Positions 16,776 to 25,109 of a DNA stretch of 64,000 nt are shown here, in pieces (positions within the stretch are counted from its first letter, which is position 1; every line of letters begins with the position of its first letter). A program made the position numbers and the translations under genes. Where the stretch lies: the NCBI RefSeq assembly GCF_001436375.1, contig NZ_AZGA01000088.1, forward strand, positions 298,714 through 362,713, read 5' to 3'. The notes beneath the pieces were generated by a model. That model did not search any database. It was not told the origin of the DNA and saw nothing but the letters and a program-made list of their open reading frames with translations. Source of the stretch: Agrilactobacillus composti DSM 18527 = JCM 14202 (GTDB lineage: Bacteria; Bacillota; Bacilli; Lactobacillales; Lactobacillaceae).

Positions 16776-17818
16776 TAATCTAAGATTTTCACTTTACTTT
16801 TATCCCGGGGATCGCCAACTTGAACAGGGTATTGACTTGGATGTTTTTGATGGGCTTTATCCCAATCATACCAGCCGCCATCAAACATTTTGACATTTTT
16901 CCAGCCAGACTGTTTGGTGATGAAAAAGGCTGTGGCTGCCCGCCAACCAGTCCCGCAATAAAAGGCCACTTCTTTATCCGGTGTGATCCCCCACTTTTTC
17001 CAGTCTGCGAAAATCTTGGTCGGGTCCTTCACCGTGCCATCACTATTGGTCAAATAAGCCACATCAGCACTGGTCTTACTAGCCTTGGCATAAACGGCAC
17101 CTTTAGGTTCACCTTTGTCTTTAATGTAAGAATAGCCACTGGTCTTCCCAGTAAATTCAGCCCAAGACCGAGTACTAGCCAATACTAGATCTGGATTCTT
17201 CTTTTGCGCTGCTAGTAAATCAGCAGACGTGGAAATCAAGATATCAGGACGACCGGGCACATTACCTTTAAAGTCTTTGGCAGCCTTAGGTTTCACATTC
17301 CCTTTGGCAGTGGTATATTTGGCACTTTGCCAAGCATTAAAGCCACCGTCTAAGATCTTAACTTGATCGACTCCTAACCAATAAGCCACAAAGGCCACCC
17401 GAGAAGCGGCGTTAATGTCGCTGGAATAAATGATCACTGGGGTATCCTTGGTGACACCCTTTTTCAAAAAGGCTTTTTCGCAAGTCGCCGCGGGTAAAAT
17501 GTTCCAGTTATTGGCTTCGGTTTCAATTTCCATGGTATCCATATGCACGGCCCCAGGTAAATGGGCTTTCTTATATTCTTTACCGGGACCATAAGAAGCT
17601 TCGATGACAACGGTCTTTTTATTGGTCTTCAATTGGTTCTGGACCCATTTGGCACTGACAAAAAAGTCATTTTCGCCGGGTTTGTTATTTTTCACCAGGC
17701 GCTGGCTGGTGGTACTGGCCTTGGCTTGAACTTGGTTGGTATTTAAGCCAACCATTAAAATGAATGCTGCTAAAATACTCGTGATAACTGCTAAAATACG
17801 TTTGTTTTTCTTATCCAC
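16775..17818 (-). CDS. exported tandem rhodanese (thiosulfate sulfurtransferase, YnjE-like)
   Basis: A 347-residue protein with a signal peptide ending near VQAKA and no lipobox, so it acts outside the membrane. It has two rhodanese domains. The C-terminal one carries the active-site loop YCGTGWRAA (Cys near residue 288), and GWKNVKMFDGGWYDW follows. The N-terminal domain, around FLKKGVTKDTPVIIYSSD, has serine where the cysteine would be. The loop is the same as in E. coli YnjE. The start is GTG 17818 with GGGG seven bases upstream. The family moves sulfane sulfur from thiosulfate or similar donors. Confidence 0.9.
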   Translation of the reverse strand: MDKKNKRILAVITSILAAFILMVGLNTNQVQAKASTTSQRLVKNNKPGENDFFVSAKWVQNQLKTNKKTVVIEASYGPGKEYKKAHLPGAVHMDTMEIETEANNWNILPAATCEKAFLKKGVTKDTPVIIYSSDINAASRVAFVAYWLGVDQVKILDGGFNAWQSAKYTTAKGNVKPKAAKDFKGNVPGRPDILISTSADLLAAQKKNPDLVLASTRSWAEFTGKTSGYSYIKDKGEPKGAVYAKASKTSADVAYLTNSDGTVKDPTKIFADWKKWGITPDKEVAFYCGTGWRAATAFFITKQSGWKNVKMFDGGWYDWDKAHQKHPSQYPVQVGDPRDKSKVKILD

Positions 17819-17852
17819 GATAAGACCCCATTTTATAATTTATAAGTTTCGA

Positions 17853-18329
17853 CTAATTTGTGACCCAAAGTTTGCTATTATCCTTATAAGGCCATCCTTT
17901 AGCCCCATTTTGAACAATATGTAACCGTTTGGCTTTGACACCTTTATCGATCAAAATTGAAACAGTGCGTTTAGCCCCACTGCCGCCGCCGGGACAAACC
18001 ACATAAATTGGATTGGCGCCCTTTTTAATTTTGGCAGCTGATTTAGTGACTAAGTTTTCCAATTGCTTGGTATCCACCGGATAAGCATGCAGACTTAAGG
18101 AATTTGGTAAATGACCCTTTTTATAATCTGCTGTGGGTTGAATATCCACCACTTGGTAAGTCTTCTTGTCTTTATTTAACAAGATTTTTTTCATCGCTTT
18201 AGGTGTGGTGTATTGCCAGGCAATATTATCATTGGCCCGATCTTTTGCCCCCACCGTTTGTGTCCCTGTACCGATAATCAAGAACGCTGCAAATAGTGCA
18301 ACGAATAACCCAACTAATTTCTTTTTCAT
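17853..18329 (-). CDS. exported single-domain rhodanese
   Basis: A 158-residue protein with a signal peptide (cleavage near TVGAKD) and one rhodanese domain. DIQPTADYKKGHLPNSLSL is the N-terminal rhodanese block and VVCPGGGSGAKR the active-site loop, with cysteine near residue 111. It is the first gene of the operon and lies 34 bases ahead of the tandem rhodanese. E. coli YnjE has three rhodanese domains in one chain; here the same content looks split into one plus two. GGAGGAG precedes the ATG. Confidence 0.88.
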   Translation of the reverse strand: MKKKLVGLFVALFAAFLIIGTGTQTVGAKDRANDNIAWQYTTPKAMKKILLNKDKKTYQVVDIQPTADYKKGHLPNSLSLHAYPVDTKQLENLVTKSAAKIKKGANPIYVVCPGGGSGAKRTVSILIDKGVKAKRLHIVQNGAKGWPYKDNSKLWVTN

Positions 18330-18390
18330 TTCGTCACTCCTCCAATAATTTTATATGCAATAGTTTGTTCACTATTTAACATTGCTACCT

Positions 18391-18443
18391 AAAAATTAAG
18401 TTGGAAACTAGCCCGGAGGTTCATTTCCAACTTTTGAATTGGA
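18391..18443 (-). promoter_or_regulatory. candidate transcription attenuator of the rhodanese-TVP38 operon
   Basis: On the minus strand AAGTTGGAAA pairs with TTTCCAACTT (plus 18398-18407 and 18424-18433), a perfect 10-bp stem. TTAATTTTT follows. An alternative hairpin, TCCAA/TTGGA within plus 18426-18443, uses the same arm and would prevent the terminator. Both lie between the promoter and the first gene. The ligand or factor is unknown. Confidence 0.6.
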
Positions 18444-18474
18444 TCGTATGCTTCTCGTGAATAACCACGGTCTC

Positions 18475-18504
18475 ATTATATTTAGAAAGCGGTCACCATG
18501 TCAA
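18475..18504 (-). promoter_or_regulatory. sigma-A promoter of the 15-gene operon
   Basis: Minus strand TTGACA (18499-18504), 18-base spacer, TATAAT (18475-18480). It lies 145 bases ahead of the first rhodanese start. Confidence 0.85.
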
Positions 18505-18579
18505 GGAAATGTAAAAATTTTTTTGGTTAGAAAAATTATATTTTTTCTAATAAAGTTATTCTCTTATCGTCCCATAAGT

Positions 18580-21500
18580 TCACTTAGGAGACTGATCTAC
18601 CAATTCTTGATAACGGGCGGTGCGGGCCTTCATATCCGCAATGGTTTTGGACACCATGGTATCCACTAACTGGTCGTTCTTTAAAATATTGTGCAGGGAC
18701 CGATAACGGGTCTGTTGGGCCATGAAGGCTGGCATCTCACTGTATTCCGGATTCTTTTGGTCTAAGCGCATGGGACTGTGACCCTTGTCTATTCTTCTAG
18801 GATCGTAGCGATACAACTGCCAATAGCCGGCGGCAACCGCTGCTTTGGCGGAGGTGATGGCTTGGCCTAACCCCCCCTTTAAACCGTGATTAATACAAGG
18901 CGTATAGCCAATGATCAAGGATGGGCCGGGATAACTTTCAGCTTCAGCGATGGCTTTAATGGCTTGGGCTTGGTTGGCATCCAGGGCAATTTGGGCCACA
19001 TAGACATTGCCATAGGTGGTGGCCATGAGACCTAGATCTTTTTTGGCGGTTCGTTTCCCGTTACCGGCAAACTTGGCCACGGCACTGGCTGGGGTAGCTT
19101 TGGACATTTGGCCCCCGGTATTGGCATACAATTCGTTATCCATGACTAAAATATTGATGTCCGCGCCACTGGCCAAAACATGGTCCACGCCACTGAAGCC
19201 AATATCATAGGCCCAGCCATCCCCGCCAACGATCCATTGGCTGACTTTAACAAACTGATCGCTGTATTTTAATAAGACCTTTAACGCTGGATCTTGTTCT
19301 TGAGTCAAGGCGGCTGTTAACGTGTCAGCTCGCTGGCGGGTATTTTCACTCTCATCTAAGTGGGTCAGCCAATCTTCCAGGGCCTTTTGCGTGACTGGCG
19401 TTCCTAACCCAGCTTTGCGTACAGCTTGAATTCGCTTGGCCAGATTTTGCCGTTTGTGGCTGTTGGCGATCATCATACCATAACCAAATTCCGCATTATC
19501 TTCGAACAGGGAATTGCTCCAGGCAGGACCTTGCCCACAACTGTTGGTGGTGTAAGGCGTGATGGGGCTGGACGCACCCCAAATGGAGGAACAGCCAGTG
19601 GTGTTGGCGATTTGTAAGTGGTCCCCATATAATTGGGTCAACAACTTCAAGTAAGCTGTCTCCCCGCAGCCAGCGCAGGCCCCAGAAAATTCCAGCAACG
19701 GCTTTTCTAATTGGGAACCCCGCACCGTGGTTTTCTTGAAGGGATTGGCCTTTTGCCGCAGGGTCATGGCAAAGGCCCAGTTTTGGGCTTGTTGTTTTTG
19801 CTGGTCATAAGGCACCATCTTTAACGCCTTTTCCCGGGCCGGGCAAGCGGCCACACAAAGCCCACAACCGGTACAGTCTTCGACAGACACTTGAATGCGA
19901 TACTTCTGGCCATCTTGACCCACCATATCCCGGGTGATGAAGCCAGCGGGCGCTTCGACCATTTCAGCGTCATCCGCCACAAAAGGCCGAATGGATGCAT
20001 GGGGACAAACAAAGGCGCAGGCATTACACTGGGTACAAAATTCTGGATTCCACTGGGGTACTTTTAAGGCAATGCCCCGTTTTTCATAAGCTGAAGTCCC
20101 CATGGGCAATTTGCCCGCCAGCATGCCGTTGCTCATCAAATCCTTGACGGATAAATCATCCCCAGCTTGACGGCTAATGGGTGCCACAATATTGGTCACA
20201 AAAGCGGGTACGGCTTTAGGGTCCGCCTTGGGTTGATCATTAGCTTGGGCCCAATCAGCCGGGACCGCCACTTGAACCAGGGCCTCAAAGGTGGCATCAA
20301 TGGCCCGATTATTGGTGTCCACGATTTCTTGGGACTTGCGGCCATAGGCTTTTTGAACCTCGGCCTTTAACAACGGTACAAAGGCATCCCGCTGCAAAAT
20401 ATCTGTCACTTCAAAGAAGGCGGTGGACATGATTTGGTTGATACGCCGGCCTAAGCCAACTTTTTGGGCAATGTCGTAGGCATTGATAATATAGAATTTA
20501 ATGTGATGTTGGGCTAAATAACGTTTAATGTTGTTGGGTAACAGTACCCGACACTTAGCCTCATCCCACATGGTATTTAATAGGAAAGTTCCCCCATCTT
20601 TTAAACCGGCCAACAGATCATATTGATGGATATAAGCGGGATTATGACACCCCACAAAATCCGGATGAGCCACATAATACGTGGAGGTGATGGGAACATC
20701 CCCAAAGCGTAAGTGGGAAATTGTTAGGCCCCCAGATTTTTTGGAATCATAGGCAAAATAAGCCTGGGCATATTGACCGGTGTGGTCGCCAATGATCTTG
20801 ATGGCTTGTTTGTTAGCCCCCACCGTGCCATCGGAACCAAAGCCCCAAAACTTCGCTTGAAAAATCGAACTGGGGGTTAAATCTAACACGGGCCTTTGGG
20901 GCAAGGACAGTTGGGTCACGTCATCATTGATCCCAATGGTGAAGCGGGGCTTTAAATTAGCTTGAGCCAGTTGTAAATGATCATACACCGCCACGATTTG
21001 ATCCGGGGTGACATTTTTAGAAGCAATACCATAACGCCCACCAATCACTACTGGCCGATTAGGATGGTTGAATAAAGCACTTTGCACATCCAACAATAAG
21101 GGTTCCCCCTCAGAGCCTGGTTCTTTGGTCCGGTCCAACACCGCCACCCGCCGTACTGTTTTTGGCAAATTAGCCAACAAATTAGCACTGGGGAAAGGTC
21201 GGTATAAATGGATATTTAAAAAGCCCACTTGCCGGCCCCGCTGATTTAAATAATCCACCGTTTGTTTGATTGTCGGTGCCACCGAGCCCATGGCAACAAT
21301 CACTTCAGTGGCCTCTGGGTCGCCATAATAATTCGTTAAATCATAGTCTGTTTGTCGTAATTGGTTGATCTGCTGCATGTATTTCTGAACTATTGCGGGC
21401 ATGCGGTCATAAAATTGATTCACGGTTTCTCGAGATTGGAAATAAATATCGGGATTTTGTGCGGACCCGGAAACATAGGGATGATTGGGATTCATGGCTT

Positions 21501-22119
21501 GGTCGCGAAAACGCTGCAGCGCATCCGTTGGGATCATGGCCTTTAAATCAGCATAATCAATCGTGGTGATTCGTTGCAATTCATGGCTGGTGCGAAAACC
21601 GTCAAAAAAGTTTAGAAAGGGTAAGCTTTTAGCTAGACTGGCCAAATGGGCCACCGCTGATAGATCCATGACTTCTTGCACACTGCTTTCGGCCAACATA
21701 CAAAAACCAGTTTGCCGCGCTGCCATCACATCACTATGATCGCCGAAGATACTTAAAGCATTGGTGGCCACCGCCCGGGCGGCCACGTGGAAGACCCCGG
21801 GTAATAATTCCCCGGCAATTTTATACATATTGGGTAACATTAGTAACAATCCTTGGGAAGCCGTATAAGTGGTGGTCAACGCCCCGGTTTTTAAAGCGCC
21901 GTGGACGGCACCGGCGGCCCCTGCTTCGGACTGCATCTCCACGACCTTCACAGGATCGCCAAACACATTTTTCTTGCCGGCCGTGGCCCAAGCTGCCACC
22001 ACTTCAGCCATGGTTGAACTAGGTGTAATGGGATACACGGCGGCGACTTCGGTAAAAGCGTAGGAAATATAAGCCGCAGCGGTATTGCCATCCATTGTTT
22101 TCAGTTGTGTTTCTGTCAT
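18580..22119 (-). CDS. nifJ: pyruvate:ferredoxin (flavodoxin) oxidoreductase
   Basis: A 1179-residue single-chain PFOR, the usual length. It oxidises pyruvate with CoA to acetyl-CoA and CO2 and reduces ferredoxin or flavodoxin. The N-terminal YITYAF/VYPITPSS-type block binds the TPP pyrimidine region. A ferredoxin domain near residues 690-755 has CTQCNACAFVCP and CTGCGLCVAACP. GACAGCGETAYLKLL supplies the proximal cluster cysteines. GGDGWAYDIGFSGVDH is the TPP diphosphate site. AAGGAGG precedes the ATG. The enzyme is oxygen-sensitive and uncommon in lactobacilli. It has its own promoter, but lies beside an operon with ferredoxin-like proteins that might receive its electrons. Confidence 0.96.
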   Translation of the reverse strand: MTETQLKTMDGNTAAAYISYAFTEVAAVYPITPSSTMAEVVAAWATAGKKNVFGDPVKVVEMQSEAGAAGAVHGALKTGALTTTYTASQGLLLMLPNMYKIAGELLPGVFHVAARAVATNALSIFGDHSDVMAARQTGFCMLAESSVQEVMDLSAVAHLASLAKSLPFLNFFDGFRTSHELQRITTIDYADLKAMIPTDALQRFRDQAMNPNHPYVSGSAQNPDIYFQSRETVNQFYDRMPAIVQKYMQQINQLRQTDYDLTNYYGDPEATEVIVAMGSVAPTIKQTVDYLNQRGRQVGFLNIHLYRPFPSANLLANLPKTVRRVAVLDRTKEPGSEGEPLLLDVQSALFNHPNRPVVIGGRYGIASKNVTPDQIVAVYDHLQLAQANLKPRFTIGINDDVTQLSLPQRPVLDLTPSSIFQAKFWGFGSDGTVGANKQAIKIIGDHTGQYAQAYFAYDSKKSGGLTISHLRFGDVPITSTYYVAHPDFVGCHNPAYIHQYDLLAGLKDGGTFLLNTMWDEAKCRVLLPNNIKRYLAQHHIKFYIINAYDIAQKVGLGRRINQIMSTAFFEVTDILQRDAFVPLLKAEVQKAYGRKSQEIVDTNNRAIDATFEALVQVAVPADWAQANDQPKADPKAVPAFVTNIVAPISRQAGDDLSVKDLMSNGMLAGKLPMGTSAYEKRGIALKVPQWNPEFCTQCNACAFVCPHASIRPFVADDAEMVEAPAGFITRDMVGQDGQKYRIQVSVEDCTGCGLCVAACPAREKALKMVPYDQQKQQAQNWAFAMTLRQKANPFKKTTVRGSQLEKPLLEFSGACAGCGETAYLKLLTQLYGDHLQIANTTGCSSIWGASSPITPYTTNSCGQGPAWSNSLFEDNAEFGYGMMIANSHKRQNLAKRIQAVRKAGLGTPVTQKALEDWLTHLDESENTRQRADTLTAALTQEQDPALKVLLKYSDQFVKVSQWIVGGDGWAYDIGFSGVDHVLASGADINILVMDNELYANTGGQMSKATPASAVAKFAGNGKRTAKKDLGLMATTYGNVYVAQIALDANQAQAIKAIAEAESYPGPSLIIGYTPCINHGLKGGLGQAITSAKAAVAAGYWQLYRYDPRRIDKGHSPMRLDQKNPEYSEMPAFMAQQTRYRSLHNILKNDQLVDTMVSKTIADMKARTARYQELVDQSPK

Positions 22120-22140
22120 ATCGAAAACCTCCTTGGGGTT

Positions 22141-22230
22141 TTAAGCTGATTCACGACTACCAATCAAATCTTGCCTAAATTGCGACAAGTGCTGAGCTGC
22201 TTGCGAGTCGGTAATTTTGGTGCGTGTCAT
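22141..22230 (-). CDS. 29-codon ORF in the nifJ leader
   Basis: ATG 22230 to TAA 22141 encodes a hydrophilic 29-residue peptide beginning MTRTKITDSQ. AAGGG lies ten bases ahead, and the nifJ ribosome binding site starts a few bases after its stop. It sits between the leader terminator and nifJ. It could be a translated leader that protects the mRNA or couples translation. No similarity is recognised. Confidence 0.45.
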   Translation of the reverse strand: MTRTKITDSQAAQHLSQFRQDLIGSRESA

Positions 22231-22262
22231 ATGTAATCATCCCTTCATTAATCATGTTATTT

Positions 22263-22304
22263 AAAAAAAGAGCCTGAATCAGCAATAACACCTGATTCAG
22301 CCTC
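22263..22304 (-). terminator. intrinsic terminator inside the nifJ leader
   Basis: On the minus strand GAGGCTGAATCAG pairs with CTGATTCAGGCTC (one G-G mismatch) and is followed by seven T. It lies about 60 bases after the predicted nifJ transcription start and before both the small ORF and nifJ. It is either an attenuator or the end of a separate RNA of about 95 bases. Confidence 0.8.
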
Positions 22305-22361
22305 TAGACAGTAACGACAGTGCGGCTTTTTGGGACATCTCAATTACAAAGTAATGATTGT

Positions 22362-22395
22362 GTGATATTTTATCACGCCTAATTATCTTTGTGAA
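22362..22395 (-). promoter_or_regulatory. nifJ promoter with overlapping palindrome
   Basis: Minus strand TTCACA (22390-22395), 17 bases, TAAAAT (22367-22372). The palindrome GTGATA-TTT-TATCAC (22362-22376) covers the -10 box and resembles a repressor operator. Rex and CRP/FNR-type sites are similar but not identical in spacing. Confidence 0.68.
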
Positions 22396-22595
22396 GCTGA
22401 CATGAAAAATTTTCAGTGTTTTCAGGCCGAAATCGTTGCTTTGACGGTAAAAATAATTTTTACATGTCATATAACTTAACAAATCACATGTTTTGTGAGA
22501 CTTTGCAAACGTTTTTTTAGGTGACATAAATATTTGTTATGTGTTATTATTTACATGTGATTCGGTTCACTATACTTATATTGGGAGTCTTCATT

Positions 22596-24248
22596 ATGAA
22601 ACGGCATAAAGTGTTAATTTCAGTGTTGCTCAGTACCGCTGCAATTTTTCTGCTGGCGGCTTGTGGCCAAACCAGCACCTCTAAGTCTAACGGTTCGGGG
22701 ACCCAATTAGCCGCCAAACAAACGGCTACTATCGTCTCCACCAAAGAGATCACCTCGCTAGATCCCACCAATGTGATCGATGCCACCTCTACGCAAATTT
22801 TGCAAAATGTTTATGAGGGGCTCTACCGCTTAGATCAACATAACCAACCCGTGGTGGCTGGGGCCAAAGCCCTCCCCACCATCAGCCCTGATGGTTTAAC
22901 CTATACCATTGATCTGCGCCAAGATGCCAAATGGTCCAATGGTGATCCCGTCACTGCTGAAGATTATGTGTATGCTTGGCAACGGGGTGTGAGTCAAAAG
23001 AATGCGGCGCAAAACTTAGCCCAATATCAAAGTGTTAAAAATGCCAAAGCCATCATTCAAGACCATCAAGATCCAACAACTTTAGGGGTCAAAGCCCTTT
23101 CTAAATATCAGTTACAGATCCAACTGGCCCAACCCACCACTTATTTCACCAAACTATTGACCACCATTAGCTTTTTCCCAGTGAACCATACTTACGCCAG
23201 CAATATCGGCAAAAATTACGGGGCAACTTCCAACAAGGCCGTTTATAACGGGCCTTACCGCTTAACGGGTTTCCGAGGCTCTGGCACCAGCGAAGACTGG
23301 ACCTTGGTGAAAAACAAATCCTATTGGCAGCAAAAGACCGTTAAAATGCAACAATTGAAATTTAAGCTGATCAAAGAAACCGCCACTGGTGCAGAACTTT
23401 TTGAAGATAAGAAAGTCGGCCAAACGCCAATTACTGGTCAAATTACTAAGAACTATCAAAATAATGCAGCCTATCACAGTGCTGCTAGTTCTTCCAGTGT
23501 TTATTTAGGCTACAACTTCAACCAAGAACTATTTAAAAATGCCAAAGTTCGCCAAGCCATCGCCTTAGTCTTGAACCGCCAAGCGCTAGCCAAACATACC
23601 TTGCAAGACGGTAGTACCGCGGCCACCGGGTTAATTCCCAAGGGAATTTTCAGTGGCGATCAAGGCACTGATTTTGCCACGGCGGCTGGCAATTTGACAA
23701 CCACCGATACAAAAAAAGCCACCAAATTGTGGCAAGAGGCTAAATCTGAATTAAATTTAAAAGGCACCACGGAATTTGACCTGTTGACCTTTGAAAACGA
23801 AGATGAACGTTTAGCCACCCAATACATTCAAGGTCAGGTTCAAAAATACCTGCCCGGCTTGAAGGTCAATATCAAAGTCCAACCCGTCTCTGTCTTCATG
23901 AAAAACACCACCGCTGGCAACTTCGGCATGTATCTGGTGAGCTGGGGGTCTGATTACCCTGATGCTGGCAGTCAATTGAGTTTGTTCACTTCTGATTCTG
24001 GGAACAACTGGGGCCATTACAGCAGCGCAAAATATGATGCGTTATTGAATCAGGCCAATGCCCAAACCGATGCCGCTAAACGCTGGTCCGACCAACAAGC
24101 AGCGCAAAAGGTCTTATTGTCTGATTACGGTATCAGTCCCGTCTTCTTCACCCGGGTCACCTATTTACAAAATCCCAAACTCAAGGGTGTAACTTTAAAT
24201 ACCCAAGAAGGTAGCTTCAATTATCAAAAAGCCTATTTGGTTAAATAA
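22596..24248 (+). CDS. oligopeptide-type ABC substrate-binding lipoprotein (SBP family 5)
   Basis: About 550 residues from ATG 22596, which has GGGAG upstream. The signal peptide ends in the lipobox LLAAC. EITSLDPTNVIDATSTQI, EGLYRLDQ, YTIDLRQDAKWSNGDPVTAEDYVYAWQR and LVSWGSDYPDAG are classical OppA/DppA features. It binds peptides or related solutes outside the membrane for an ABC importer. No opp permease or ATPase genes follow, so it would use a transporter encoded elsewhere. A possible promoter is TTGCAA at 22504. The gap to the MobA-like gene is 29 bases, so the genes may be one transcript. Confidence 0.9.
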   Translation: MKRHKVLISVLLSTAAIFLLAACGQTSTSKSNGSGTQLAAKQTATIVSTKEITSLDPTNVIDATSTQILQNVYEGLYRLDQHNQPVVAGAKALPTISPDGLTYTIDLRQDAKWSNGDPVTAEDYVYAWQRGVSQKNAAQNLAQYQSVKNAKAIIQDHQDPTTLGVKALSKYQLQIQLAQPTTYFTKLLTTISFFPVNHTYASNIGKNYGATSNKAVYNGPYRLTGFRGSGTSEDWTLVKNKSYWQQKTVKMQQLKFKLIKETATGAELFEDKKVGQTPITGQITKNYQNNAAYHSAASSSSVYLGYNFNQELFKNAKVRQAIALVLNRQALAKHTLQDGSTAATGLIPKGIFSGDQGTDFATAAGNLTTTDTKKATKLWQEAKSELNLKGTTEFDLLTFENEDERLATQYIQGQVQKYLPGLKVNIKVQPVSVFMKNTTAGNFGMYLVSWGSDYPDAGSQLSLFTSDSGNNWGHYSSAKYDALLNQANAQTDAAKRWSDQQAAQKVLLSDYGISPVFFTRVTYLQNPKLKGVTLNTQEGSFNYQKAYLVK

Positions 24249-24277
24249 TAAATCTGTTCTAGAAAAGAGGCACTCCT

Positions 24278-24916
24278 ATGTCCACACCCCCAGATTTTAA
24301 GCATCTGGTTCAACCTTTCCAAAATTCCCCTGGTCCAAGTTTTCCAAAAGATGTGGGCCTAATTCTCGCCGGTGGTGAATCTAAACGCTTTGGCACGGAT
24401 AAAGCTTTGTTTCAAGCGCCTGGGCAGCCCGCCCAAGTCGTCCAAGTGGCCGAGGCCATGGCCAGCAATGTGCGCCAAATTATCATTTCAGCCAACAATA
24501 ACAACTGTAAAGCCCTATCCCAACTTTTCAAACATCAACCCCACGTGACGATCATCAAAGATCAAGCCCCCTTTGCTGGACAAGGCCCTCTAAGTGGTAT
24601 CTATGCGGCCTGCGTCCATGAAAATCGGCCGGTGCAGTTCTTGATGGCGGCCACAGATTATAACCATATTGAAAGTGACCTATTGGCTCAACTGAGCACT
24701 GTGCCCAATTGTTACGCTGTGCTGGAAGACCGGGCCCATTATACCATTGCCCATTTTGAAACGGATTTAGCCCGGATCAAGGCCTTTATGGCCCAAGATG
24801 ATCGGCACTTAAAGAATTTTTTGATCAATGTTTGTCACTGTAAACCCTATGAACTATCTGAAGACTATCGCCAACAGCTTACCAACCACAACGAGAGGAG
24901 TGCCAGAGATGGCTAG
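24278..24916 (+). CDS. MobA-like molybdenum cofactor nucleotidyltransferase
   Basis: A 212-residue NTP-transferase-fold protein. LILAGGESKRFGTDKALF is the MobA/MocA signature that binds the nucleotide triphosphate, and FLMAATDYNHIESDLL corresponds to the D-x-P metal region, with TDYN in place of TDMP. The N-terminal 28 residues are an extra, proline-containing stretch. MobA adds GMP to molybdopterin and MocA adds CMP. The divergence leaves room for another nucleotide-sugar or cofactor role. It overlaps the next small gene by eight bases and stands in a row with YedE/YedF. AGAGG precedes the start. Confidence 0.72.
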   Translation: MSTPPDFKHLVQPFQNSPGPSFPKDVGLILAGGESKRFGTDKALFQAPGQPAQVVQVAEAMASNVRQIIISANNNNCKALSQLFKHQPHVTIIKDQAPFAGQGPLSGIYAACVHENRPVQFLMAATDYNHIESDLLAQLSTVPNCYAVLEDRAHYTIAHFETDLARIKAFMAQDDRHLKNFLINVCHCKPYELSEDYRQQLTNHNERSARDG

Positions 24917-25079
24917 CAATCAACCCGATAATTTAAGACCTGAAGATTTTAGACAACTACTGCAAATCGCAAAAAATAATCAGTATGCGGCAAAACGCAC
25001 GCCTGACACGGATACCAACAATACGGAACAACACATTGATGATCCGGCTAAACCCGCAAATGGAGATGACCAAATTTGA
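24909..25079 (+). CDS. small acidic protein (56 aa), unrecognised
   Basis: ATG 24909 is preceded by GAGAGGAG and overlaps the end of the MobA-like gene; ending at 25079, it leaves 30 bases to YedE. The N-terminal half (LRPEDFRQLLQIAKNNQY) may be a helix. The C-terminal half is rich in Asp, Asn, Thr and Pro and probably disordered. There is no signal peptide or membrane segment and no cysteine. It is probably cotranscribed with YedE and YedF. I cannot assign a function. Confidence 0.65.
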   Translation: MASNQPDNLRPEDFRQLLQIAKNNQYAAKRTPDTDTNNTEQHIDDPAKPANGDDQI

Positions 25080-25109
25080 TAACTTTTAATTTGACGGGGT
25101 GTGGGGGCC

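Noticed and set aside
18345-18365. TATAAA box just ahead of the first rhodanese gene
   Set aside because: Transcription would start inside the ribosome binding site; the TTGACA/TATAAT promoter at 18475-18504 is far better.
22297-22527. Leftward 76-codon frame upstream of nifJ
   Set aside because: It runs through the promoter and palindrome region and lacks a ribosome binding site; the conserved-looking signals there are regulatory.
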